Translations under genes and position numbers: made by a program
In this document: one piece after another, positions 10,901-19,634 of the stretch
How positions within the stretch are numbered: the first letter of the stretch is position 1
Layout of the letters: each line of letters begins with the position of its first letter
Assembly: GCA_011033025.1 (NCBI GenBank)
Contig: WFMF01000190.1
Span: 248,001 to 312,000, forward strand
DNA: 64,000 nucleotides
Reading direction: 5' to 3'
From: Beroe forskalii
Taxonomy: Eukaryota; Ctenophora; Nuda; Beroida; Beroidae
Notes under the pieces: model-generated
Databases searched by the model: none
The model's input: only the letters and a program-made list of their open reading frames with translations
Told to the model about the DNA's origin: nothing

Positions 10901-13900
10901 TGAGAGTGCAGTTGGTGCGAGTGGTGTGCCGAGGGGGAGTGATGAGAGTGCAGTTGGTGCGAGTGGTGTGCCGAGGGGGAGTGATGAGAGTGCAGTTGGT
11001 GCGAGTGGTGTGCCGAGGGGGAGTGATGAGAGTGCAGTTGGTGCGAGTGGTATGCCGAGGGGTAGTGATGAGAGTGCAGTTGGTGCGAGTGGTGTGCCGA
11101 GGGGGAGTGATGAGAGTGCAGTTGGTGCGAGTGGTGTGCCGAGGGGGAGTGATGAGAGTGCAGTTGGTGCGAGTAGTGTGTCGAGAGGGAATGATGAGAA
11201 AGCGCCAGGTAAAACAGAATTTGATAGGGGAGTCATTGAGAAATGCCGAAGTTGTAGGAGTGATTGTGTGAGTGTGGCTAAACATATTCATTATCACTGT
11301 GACGTTTGTGATAATATGATACACAAGAGTAAAGAGAGAGTGCTAAAACATATAAGTAAGTGCCTGGAGAAACATTGCAATCCAGCAACTTCACATTGCA
11401 ATCCAGCAACTTCATTTAATGCACAAAAAATTAATAAACGCGAGTCACAGCGCGACATTTCTGCGGAGGATAAGATGCAGGCAGTACTTATTGACCCGTC
11501 CAGAGGTATATACCTGGTTCGGAGAAACACACGCGGTCCAGCGAGCCCTGTACATGTACGTGTCGATAGTAACGAGAGTATAATGCTGTGTGACAATGAC
11601 GAGTGTAAGGAAATGGCTAAGTTCAATGCTCACAGTCTCAATCCTGCATACGCCTGTCGACATATAAAATCGTGTCAGAACGCTTTTACTGACACGGGCC
11701 CTGATGTTTTTGACCCAGCGAAGGTGGCAGGAAGTTCATTTGCAAGTAGCCAAGAACAGATAAATAAGCTAGTTGAAGCAGCTAAAATTCATCAAACACC
11801 AGTAGCAAAAATGTTTATTCCCGATCCTAAAACCACGGGTATGGATACAAACAAGCATATAATGTACTTTTCTATATTCGGTAATTTCGGTGTTCAAAAA
11901 TACTATGCTCATTTTGAGCGCGTGCTGGTAGTTTTTGATCGCGATTCGAAGCGTATAAAATGCCACTGTAAGAAGGATTCTTGTGTACACCGAAAAATAG
12001 CTGGTATAATACTAGACAGTGACAGTCAATTGACCTCACAGAGGCCCGAAAATGTAGCTGATGTGGCCGAGATCGAGAAGGCTCGCAAGATTGCAGTCTA
12101 CCAAATTGAATTTAAGAAGATACCACTTAATGTAACCGTATACTTTAAACCGAAAGAAATAACGCATTTCATACCCTCCGAAGAAAAATGTGTTTACTGC
12201 AACGTAAAATTGGAAATGTTGCCCACAAACAAGCGGGGATTCATTTTTAAGAAGAAAACTAAAGTGAGTGGTATTAAAATTTCAACTAAAATTTGCCCAA
12301 AATGCTCCTTAGAATATAGATATTCCGATTACACCGATGGTTATTATAATTACAACAACACTTCATTATTCTCAATTTCATTCTTGGAAAAGCTCCTAGC
12401 TGTATGGGTTGCAGGAAATAAGGTGGAGGGGGAGTTGGAGGCAATCAATAGGTTAAATAACATTGAACACGACACGAACATAGTAATGGATGCATTAAAA
12501 TCCTATTTATCCCTCAAAGATATTGGTGATTATGAGATGAGTTGCAATAGGTGTGGGTATTTCCTAATAATGGCAGATTACGATGCAATACGTAAAGTTA
12601 ATTTTGAAGTTGATCCTGAGGAATTCCTAGAAAATGAACAGGACCCTGATGATGAGGATGAAGCATCTAAGCCATATGCCTCGTTCCAAGAGATGTACTA
12701 TCAGTGCTGCGTGCACGATCTCGCGCGTGGGATTTTGAATAAAAAGGCAGTTAACTATAGGGCAAATCTGAAGGCACTGTCTGTTAAGCTTAGCTCACAT
12801 TTTCCCGCCTTCGTTACTCCACAGAACAGTGGCCCTGTTCCCCCGTACACCGGGGGGAAAATTGATAACGATAGGGCAGAGGAAATAGAGCTCCCATTAG
12901 ACCGCTTAGAAAGCTTGATAAAAAGTAAGAAGTCTTACAAAGAGATTAAGAAAATCTGTGACCAATTTAAGATCAATACTCGTGGGGGCAAAGCTCATAT
13001 CATCCATAAGATTACTGGTATGGACAGTACATCAGAACTTTATAGTGTCATCAGGAAGAAGTTCTTTAGTATTGCTAGCAAAAGTGGCGGATTGATGCGA
13101 GCATTTTGCCCTCACGGTATTTGTTGTGGGCTGAAATTTCTTACTCTTCCAGAATCAGTAGCTGATTTCCTCAGTATAATGGACCAATTCAGGATCCCAC
13201 CAACCTTCAACATGTGTGATAGTGCATCTCTTGTGGCGAGGCATGCTGAAAATAACATGCCAGGGTTTTTTAGGCCTTACAACGGCAGGTTGGATGACTT
13301 CAAAGATCCTAACAGTGAGCTTTACAAAACAGGTGACAAGAAGGCCATTTTTAATTTTAAGACACATACCACCAAGCCTGTTGACCTAGCCTCGTACACT
13401 AAAAATAGTGCACATCCTGTTAGTGGACTAGTGGCCAGGCAACTGTACTACGACAGGTTCCATGAGTCAAACCACAAGGAGGTTGACAATCATCTTCGTA
13501 GGATTGACAACACTAATTTGGAGGGTACGGTAAATACTCAGGCTAGCGAACAACAAAACCATATAACTGCTATAAGTAAGACATCGTTGAATGGCATGGA
13601 GAGAAACCAGTTCATCAAAGCTGTTCTCTACTTGACTGCTATCCACAACTCTGACATCAACTCTAAGTGGAGAAAGAAAGTTGAAAAGCAGTCTAAAACT
13701 ACAACAAGCATTGATGATCTTGGTTTCCTTGTAAAAGTTGGAGTAGACAAGGGCTCACTTGGACCATCCGGCAATGTATCAAAGCCAGCAAGTGGGACTT
13801 CGTCATCAAGTTTCCCGACTGCTACTCTTGCGTGCAATAGTACTGAACCAGGTGCTCGGGAGTTAGTGAGTAACGTCAACACTCTAGTTTATTTGGTATC

Positions 13901-15326
13901 GTTTACAGCCTTGGGGCAAGAGATCGCTGATTCTGATCGTGTAGACTTGCGCTTTAGAAAGATTGCTAGGTATGTGAAAGGTCTCGCTGATTATGATGCT
14001 GCAGAACACCACCGTGCCTGTCTAAGATTGTGTAAGGATGCCACACCAGACCAGCAGGCAAACCTGACATTCAAAGATCTGACTGCTAGGGTCCTGTTTA
14101 ACAACCTAGATAAATGTAGATCTAAGTGCGTGCACGGCGATATGTCCAGCAATGATATAGGAATTGCGGTATCTAATCTAGCGCGTCAATCGCTACCAGA
14201 AATACCTGAATACTTATTCCTGGCAACTGAAAGAATCAAAGGCATGTCAGCAAGTCACTTCAGTGGGCCCTCTTCACACTTTGACGTGATCATTAGCGGT
14301 CTACAGTACAGGTATCAGCTTAACGGTATGGTCATCAGACGTGCTGGAAAAAATATAGCTACGATTCTATTTAAAGACGGATATTATGAGTTGAACAATG
14401 CACAGATATCGTCAATAAAGCGAGACCAATTCGTTTTCAGCTCTCGAATTGCTGTGCTGATGATGTTCAATCTGGTCAACGACGACACGTCAAAGCCAGA
14501 ACAGAAGACTAGCGTCAACAAGAAGACCCAGAAGCGTCCATTGAGTGAGGTGGGAGTGGATCAGTATGATTTTGTCACCCAGGAACACTCCTTACCTAAG
14601 ATGCATCCTGACAAGAAGATTAAGATATCACAGGCAACTGTAGTGCACATTCCTCCGACACCATGGCGTGCAGCTAGCAGGTCGGGGCGTCTTGAGTTGA
14701 CATCTGATCAGGAGAAGATCGTGACGTCCCCGAGCCAGTGGTATGATGACGTGGTGGTTAACTCATATGCCAGGATGTGTAGAAGTTACATGCGCAATAC
14801 CTTCAGATATCAGGACACGATTCTGGGCAACATTTGGCGACACGGTCACTTCAGTTCTGTTGACGGGAAATTCGTACAGATTGTAAACATCAATAACAAT
14901 CATTGGATCACGCTGTCCAATGCTCTCACCTTCACCAGAGAGCCAGGAACAGTTGAGGTATTCGACTCTATGAAGTACGATGACTCATTCTGTCAAAACA
15001 GTGTTCTCCATTCGGAGGTAGCCATGTATGTTTTACAGCTGAGACCTCATACCAACTGTGTCCGGTACATTAAGACCCAGCGTCAGATTAATGGTAATGA
15101 CTGCGGGCCGTTCGCTCTTGCATTTCTCTGGTCGCTGAGTAGAGGTCAAAACCCTGCTAATTTTGGACAAAACCTCAATCCAGTATTCATGAGGAAAATT
15201 GTCTTTACCACCCTTTCAACTGATACCTTCAGACCACCAACAGAACGGCCACCCAAATATTCACAGAAAGCAGTATTACAGGAATTTCATCTAAATGAAG
15301 TGGATGGGGTATTCTTTGCTACATAA
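7917..15326 (+). CDS. Giant KDZ-like transposase with SWIM finger and Ulp1/C48 protease
   Basis: A single 2469-codon ORF with no visible intron; ATG 7917 is the first after an in-frame TGA at 7905. Order of parts, in residues: acidic/charged N-terminal region; two Cys/His modules (about 493-531, 564-600) ending RVxxHxxKC; 35 repeats of a 14-residue unit (about 607-1096); a third module of the same type (about 1109-1150); SWIM finger CHCKKDSCVH at 1349-1358; further CxxC clusters (1424-1468, 1542-1547); a SAP-like segment (about 1659-1702); and CPHG at about 1730. Candidate catalytic acids are Asp1554 (MADYD), Asp1768 (MCDSAS) and Glu1878 (QASEQQ). The C-terminus is a C48-type protease with His2329 (NNHWITL), Asp2350 (VFDSM), Gln2390 and Cys2396 (NGNDCG). 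This order of cysteine clusters, SWIM, DDE core and Ulp1 protease matches my recollection of KDZ transposons and the related region of HMGXB3. Function in transposition is inferred; whether it is active or domesticated is not shown. Confidence 0.8.
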   Translation: MDLTDFLSTLSLFEKLAPAEISIFVQHESDTSAHHFDFSAKERSGNESWNILLVKMEEGWAVFDNIGPSDSTSIYCALSSNIPHPNPSDFKTILNHYYPDKSSLFVYDVISHSSHDPQGMVAALLYVYCRIFRQQWPKRHILELERNVAALKLQLRSCVISKSLAKFPSWALRSALDQDSIITPVVYEGLMTEEELHRRGLLNQAMRQNRATSRSKVSAVSRPSGSGRPAVVRESRVGETAEDLASMREELDSYVLPPSDEEDEVVNERDDDIFDIPSMLDGVSVSPYFRGTYSVLFEVHLDSCEEPSTSRPSVTQPLQNELNAVDKACKAQKQKEYRESVRERQERLREEQEYRLERERDSKRRLVSRSDSGDSTDDELPVIDGLTSDDTAPNVIESHSSVSNVTVVAEALDSNQTPQSCILDSDPLNAEASPLTALVEKETGKPEAKQQLRLTNITSADCCRDLANPSLLKQILDGDVKLKKEYKIHMSYQKPCCNRKYRNSEVMYNCLICKSYVSHNFKRVIAHSLKCTPLNEISLDYVPYNMLLKNSDKTLVSKYKKAMFCKACSQMSTQGHYHCLECRTYCSYNFSRVLKHGVKCSSGKSCVPSGVPRGNDEGAVGPSGVPRGNDEGAVGPSGVPRGNDEGAVGPSGVPRGSDESAVGASGVPRGSDESAVGASGVPRGSDESAVGESGVPRGNDEGAVGPSGVPRGNDESAVGASGVPRGSDESAAGASGVPRGSDESAAGASGVPRGSDESAVSESGVPRGSDESAVGESGVPRGNDESAVGASGVPRGSDESAVGESGVPRGNDEGAVSASGVPRGSDESAAGVSGVPMGSDESVVGASGVPRGSDESAVCESGVPRGSDESAVGASGVPRGSDESAVGASGMPRGSDESAVGASGMPRGSDESAVGASSVPRGSDESAAGASGVPRGNDEGGAVGESGVPRGSNESAVGASGVPMGSDESVVGESGVPRGNDEGAVGESGVPRGSDESAVGASGVPRGSDESAVGASGVPRGSDESAVGASGVPRGSDESAVGASGMPRGSDESAVGASGVPRGSDESAVGASGVPRGSDESAVGASSVSRGNDEKAPGKTEFDRGVIEKCRSCRSDCVSVAKHIHYHCDVCDNMIHKSKERVLKHISKCLEKHCNPATSHCNPATSFNAQKINKRESQRDISAEDKMQAVLIDPSRGIYLVRRNTRGPASPVHVRVDSNESIMLCDNDECKEMAKFNAHSLNPAYACRHIKSCQNAFTDTGPDVFDPAKVAGSSFASSQEQINKLVEAAKIHQTPVAKMFIPDPKTTGMDTNKHIMYFSIFGNFGVQKYYAHFERVLVVFDRDSKRIKCHCKKDSCVHRKIAGIILDSDSQLTSQRPENVADVAEIEKARKIAVYQIEFKKIPLNVTVYFKPKEITHFIPSEEKCVYCNVKLEMLPTNKRGFIFKKKTKVSGIKISTKICPKCSLEYRYSDYTDGYYNYNNTSLFSISFLEKLLAVWVAGNKVEGELEAINRLNNIEHDTNIVMDALKSYLSLKDIGDYEMSCNRCGYFLIMADYDAIRKVNFEVDPEEFLENEQDPDDEDEASKPYASFQEMYYQCCVHDLARGILNKKAVNYRANLKALSVKLSSHFPAFVTPQNSGPVPPYTGGKIDNDRAEEIELPLDRLESLIKSKKSYKEIKKICDQFKINTRGGKAHIIHKITGMDSTSELYSVIRKKFFSIASKSGGLMRAFCPHGICCGLKFLTLPESVADFLSIMDQFRIPPTFNMCDSASLVARHAENNMPGFFRPYNGRLDDFKDPNSELYKTGDKKAIFNFKTHTTKPVDLASYTKNSAHPVSGLVARQLYYDRFHESNHKEVDNHLRRIDNTNLEGTVNTQASEQQNHITAISKTSLNGMERNQFIKAVLYLTAIHNSDINSKWRKKVEKQSKTTTSIDDLGFLVKVGVDKGSLGPSGNVSKPASGTSSSSFPTATLACNSTEPGARELVSNVNTLVYLVSFTALGQEIADSDRVDLRFRKIARYVKGLADYDAAEHHRACLRLCKDATPDQQANLTFKDLTARVLFNNLDKCRSKCVHGDMSSNDIGIAVSNLARQSLPEIPEYLFLATERIKGMSASHFSGPSSHFDVIISGLQYRYQLNGMVIRRAGKNIATILFKDGYYELNNAQISSIKRDQFVFSSRIAVLMMFNLVNDDTSKPEQKTSVNKKTQKRPLSEVGVDQYDFVTQEHSLPKMHPDKKIKISQATVVHIPPTPWRAASRSGRLELTSDQEKIVTSPSQWYDDVVVNSYARMCRSYMRNTFRYQDTILGNIWRHGHFSSVDGKFVQIVNINNNHWITLSNALTFTREPGTVEVFDSMKYDDSFCQNSVLHSEVAMYVLQLRPHTNCVRYIKTQRQINGNDCGPFALAFLWSLSRGQNPANFGQNLNPVFMRKIVFTTLSTDTFRPPTERPPKYSQKAVLQEFHLNEVDGVFFAT
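9736..11205 (+). repeat. Coding 42 bp minisatellite, 35 copies
   Basis: Unit of 42 bp encoding variants of ASGVPRGSDESAVG. I count 35 units; one carries an extra GGT codon, so the frame is kept throughout. Variants at a few positions (P/A/E/V first, N or S before D, G or S after E) recur in patches, as expected from unequal exchange. Because 42 is a multiple of three, several other frames on both strands also stay open here; those are artefacts. Confidence 0.95.
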
Positions 15327-15340
15327 TCACGAACAGATCA

Positions 15341-16030
15341 TTGCGTGGTACGGGAGTAAAACTTAGCTTTGATGTACTTTTTGCCAGAGCTGGGTTTGAT
15401 TCTCGTCCCATCAACCCGAACAAATTCTGACACGAACCCACCATCAAAATACTGGAATATTATTAAAATATACAGCTGTACATAGTCTCATAACTTAGAG
15501 GGCGTGGTACGGGAGTAAGACTTAGCTTTGATGTACTTTTTGCCAGAGCTGGGTTTGATTCTCGTCCCATCAACCCGAACAAATTCTGACACGAACCTAC
15601 CATCAAAATACTGGAATATTAAAAATATACAGCTGTACATAGTCTCATAACTTAGAGGGCGTGGTACGGGAGTAAGACTTAGCTTTGATGTACTTTTTGC
15701 CAGAGCTGGGTTTGATTCTCGTCCCATCAACCCGAAAAAATTCTGACACGAACCTACCATCAAAATACTGGAATATTAAAAATATACAGCTGTACATAGT
15801 CTCATAACTTAGAGGGCGTGGTACTGGAGTAAAACTTAGCTTTGATGTACTTTTTGCCAGAGCTGGGTTTGATTCTCGTCCCATCAACCCGAACAAATTC
15901 TGACACGAACCTACCATCAGAATACTGGAATATTAAAAATATACAGCTGTACATAGTCTCATAACTTAGAGGGCGTGGTACTGGAGTAAAACTTAGCTTT
16001 GATGTACTTTTTGCCAGAGCTGGGTTTGAT
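15341..16030 (+). repeat. 157 bp tandem repeat 3' of the transposase
   Basis: About 4.4 direct copies; GCGTGGTACGGGAGTAA or a one-base variant recurs near 15343, 15500, 15659, 15816 and 15974. It begins about 15 bases after the stop codon, so it lies in the 3' UTR or the subterminal region of the element. Copies are very similar, so the amplification looks recent. Confidence 0.9.
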
Positions 16031-17131
16031 ACTTGTACAACAGTCCAGATAACTATCAAAACATAATACTTGTTCAATCTAGATCCTGTTGCTATAAGTA
16101 AATCTTATCAGCTATATTCGAAATACACGGTGCTATTACCTGAGTGATACACGCGCTTACAAGCATTCAAGAAATTGATGTGGACTTATAATCGTCGTAC
16201 TGTTGTATTATGAATTGGCCGCCCTGGTCACAGGCCCAAAAACTTTGAATTTACCTGTGGCACGAGCAAAAACATCTTTTGACTAGAAACTTGTAGTTCA
16301 CGGGATGTTGCCTCCATAACTCGTGTACTGATATTTGATAATTTCCTGAACGTTTCAAGTCAATAGGTACTTCAGTGAAGTTCAAAGGTTTTGGTCACGT
16401 CACGTTAGCACGTTGCCAGGTCAGCCAATAAATAATGCGACGAGTATATTTCAAAAGTTACGATCAACCGAAAAGCACATATAGATACATTCTCACCGAT
16501 ACTCCGGGTTTTAGCTACAAATAACGTGCGCTTAGCGTTACAGATTATTTGAAAGAAATGCACGAGAGCATTGAGTGCACTATGTTTAACGATAAACGAG
16601 CAAAGCACGTGATCGTAGAGGTTAAGATAGCCGCATGTACTTGTGTTGATGTTCAAGGTATTCTACACTGTCAAAGGCACAGTGTTATTTGCAAATAATG
16701 CACGAGTGAAGTGTTTGTATTATTTGACACGTCAAAAGAACGTAAAGAGAGAGTCGTTAAGGTTAGAAGAATGGTAGTGATTAATTAATGTGAAGCTTGA
16801 AAACAGAAGTGCTGTGTATTATTTACTAATATAATAAAATATACTGTAACATTAATATTGATATTAATATTAATAATAGAAATATATACCTATCACCTAT
16901 ATGTTTTTAAATATGCGTTATCTTATATTGTATTTAATTTCCTGTATTTAATTTCCTGTTTCACTGTTCAAAAATAATTTTAAACTGATCGTTCTGTGTT
17001 TTGTATACATTAATCACAACCACTTGGGCTCATCTAAAAGGTCACTCGCTACGCTCGTTCGGCGTTAAGGTCAAATGATACACCGGCTCTGCTCGCACAT
17101 CATTTGAAAATAACGCGATGCACGCGTTATT
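16031..17131. other. No gene seen
   Basis: AT-rich; no coding region supported. A near-palindrome AATAACGCG...CGCGTTATT sits at about 17109-17131, directly before the next element. Confidence 0.4.
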
Positions 17132-17152
17132 GGGTAAATTGAGCGATCCGTC

Positions 17153-17575
17153 GAGGCCAGTATCGCGCCAGTATCACGCCAGTACCGCGCCAGTATCAGG
17201 CCAGTACCACGCCAGTATCGCGCCAGTATCAGGCCTACCTCACGCCGTTATCACGCCAGTATCACGCCAGTATCGCGCCAGTAGCACGCCAGTAGTGCGC
17301 CAGTAGCACGCCAGTAGCACGCCAGTCTCGCGCCAGTACCGCGCCAGTAGCACGCCAGTATCACGCCAGTATCGCACCAGTCGAAACTAACTTTAAGCCA
17401 GGACGCCAGTAACGCCAGTATATGATCTGAAACTGGCGTGCTACTGGCGTCCTGGCTATAAGTTAGTGTCGACTGGCGTTATACTGGCGTACTACTGGCG
17501 TGCTATTGGCTCGGTACTGGCGTGATACTGGCGCGATAATGGCGTGCTACTGGCGTGCTACTGGCGCCCCATATC
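17153..17575. repeat. 11 bp minisatellite, left arm, itself palindromic
   Basis: Units such as GCCAGTATCGC run forward to about 17418, then the reverse-complement units (TACTGGCGTGC) run to about 17575. The turn-point is near 17424 and flanking unique bases also mirror each other, so this arm can fold on itself. Confidence 0.85.
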
Positions 17576-18134
17576 AACATCGTATCTAATTGGTCATCCC
17601 CGAAGTGAAATTTGGTCATCCATTTTTTGAATTTTTTTCTGGAACAAAAGATATATTGATTTTTAAGCTTTAAAACTCAATGGAAAATTCAGGAAATTTT
17701 GATCGAAGATTTTAGACAAATAGATTATGTTATAATCAACAATCATTCATTATGTTACAGGGTTGGCTGACATGGGCATAGGTCATAGGCAATAAATTAA
17801 AATGTATTATACCTACCTGTGGGCGAACTTCGACATGTTAGAACAAAAGAGCTAGTATCAAAACAACACTGTGAAGTTTTTCGTGGTTCATGTGCTTGAT
17901 AAATTTATTCGCATACTATAGGTACAATTATACCCCACACGCGAAAAATAGGCGGTTATTTTCAACAATTTGACAGTGCATACAAAGTTGATGGCGTCAT
18001 TGCGGCTGCCTATTTATTCTGAGCATATATTATAATATGTGATATCATAATGCCTCTGCGCTCAAGAGCTCAAGGATGACCAAAATCATAGAGATACATT
18101 ATGATCAAATCTAATTAGCTTGCCAACGTTAATA

Positions 18135-18937
18135 CCTTAGTGGTAGAAATTAAGATGTGTATTTATTAAGGACGTACTTATTAAGAAGTGTACTAATTAA
18201 GGCAGTAAAATTTCTCCAAAAATCAGGCAAATCAAGGACTAAATTTCACGTCGTTTCACCAATTTTAAACCAAAAATACCGATATGAAAACAAGCAGAGG
18301 GCAGATTTTTTTTCCATTGAATTCAATTTATTTACTATGAAATAGAAAAAATTAAAACTAGGCGTTCTAGAGAAACGGGTCAATGAGCATCCTAGATTCA
18401 ACACCAGTGCAGTGTGACTGCGGAGTGGGACAACGGAGTAGGAATTGAGATTCTAAGAAATCATGTCAACAAGAACTATCAGTTCGATGAAAGATTGGCT
18501 GATGATTCCGCTGAAATTTTGAAGGCCTTGTTTCCTGATGAAAACATCGAAGAAGATATCGAAGATGGTTCTATTGGACTTGAAGTGGAAGATATGGAAG
18601 ATGTGCAGGAAGACGAAGAAGCTGAAGAAATGCCTATAATTTTTATCGAGTGATAATTGTTTATCATATCAAGTTTGATTTCGTCTGCACTGATGCTTTC
18701 GCTGAAAAATTCTGAACCTGTATTGAGAGAAAATAGAATACCTTGATATTATAGTGAATGAAAAGAAAGGTATAAATGTATAAATCTTTACTTAAACAAA
18801 ATTTTCTAAAATTTTGGTATTGTAAAAATTACGGTAGGTAGAAATTAAGATTTGTAGAATTTAAGGAGTGTACTATTTAAGGCAGTAAAATCGCTTACTG
18901 CCTTAAATAGTACACTTCTTAATTTCTACCACTAAGG
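18135..18937 (+). mobile_element. Nested pogo/Tc1-like deletion derivative (803 bp)
   Basis: Flanked by TA on both sides (18133-18134, 18938-18939). The ends are inverted: CCTTAGTGGTAGAAATTAAG at the left and its reverse complement at the right, with pairing extending on into ACTTATTAAGAAGTGTACTA-type sequence. TA target and this end structure fit the Tc1/mariner/pogo superfamily. The inside is too short for a whole transposase. Confidence 0.7.
18414..18653 (+). pseudogene. Acidic C-terminal remnant inside the nested element
   Basis: A 79-codon open stretch rich in Asp/Glu (EDIEDGSIGLEVEDMEDVQE) with an upstream EWDNGVGIEILRNHV segment. Its place between TA-flanked inverted ends suggests it is the acidic tail of a lost pogo-type transposase. 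I see no DDE motif, so this is inference. Confidence 0.35.
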
Positions 18938-19413
18938 TATAGAATTTTCTGGCTTTACGGAGGTGAGAATCGCAAATCTCACCTCCAGAACCCCAAAAAA
19001 GTATCACTTACATAGATCAAAGTAGAAAATATATAGCGTTTGGTAATCACATTCCTGGTCATCCAGCAGAGCTTTGTATCCGTAATAGTATCTGCTGCAG
19101 CTTTGATAAATTGATAGCTGTTCTGTTAAACCTTTTACCGTCACTAATTCAATACATTGGAACACTATAATGATGTAAAACTCATCCGCCTACTGTTCGT
19201 ACTTACCTATATATCTTTCATTATAATAGCTGAGAGCAATGCTTCTATGTTTTCAACGTATTTCGGAAGCGCGATAAAAGAATTGTATGGGTATTTCGCT
19301 GTCCTATTTACTCATTGAAAATTAAGAAAACCAAGCAGCAAATTTTTAATTAAGTAATTAATTCATGACGTTTGGTCATCCCCATATGGTCATCCGTTCT
19401 CAATGATATTGAT

Positions 19414-19620
19414 CAGGGACTGGCGCGCTACTGGCGTGCTACTGGCGCGCTACTGGCGTGCTACTGGCGCGCTACTGGCGTGCTACTGGCGTGTTACTGG
19501 CGCGATAACGGCGTGAGGTAGGCCTGATACTGGCGCGATACTGGCGTGGTACAGGCGTGGTACTGGCGTGGTACTTGCCTGATACTGGCGCGATACTGGC
19601 GTGATACTGGCCTCGACGGA
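19414..19620 (-). repeat. 11 bp minisatellite, right arm
   Basis: Tandem TACTGGCGTGC / TACTGGCGCGA units in reverse orientation to 17153-17418; forms the inner part of the right inverted end of the 17132-19634 element. Confidence 0.85.
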
Positions 19621-19634
19621 TCGCTCAATTTTCC

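Larger units (their letters stand above)
17132..19634. mobile_element. DNA-transposon-like element with repeat-built inverted ends
   Basis: The outer ends are inverted copies: AAATTGAGCGATCCGTCGAG at 17137-17156 pairs with its reverse complement at about 19609-19629. Inside these, both ends consist of tandem 11 bp units of the type GCCAGTATCGC, forward on the left and reversed on the right. The interior holds TTTGGTCATCC motifs near 17592 and 19371 and a nested smaller element (18135-18937). No transposase of its own is visible, so it is probably non-autonomous. Confidence 0.65.

Noticed and set aside
9654-11324. Antisense and other-frame ORFs of up to 556 codons across the 42 bp array
   Set aside because: They exist only because the unit length is a multiple of three and lacks stops in those frames. 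The plus-strand frame is the one continuous with the zinc, SWIM and protease domains.
15341-16030. CRISPR-like or coding repeat (91-codon minus-strand ORFs)
   Set aside because: The whole 157 bp unit is repeated with no unique spacers, and the ORFs are the same frame repeated with each unit.
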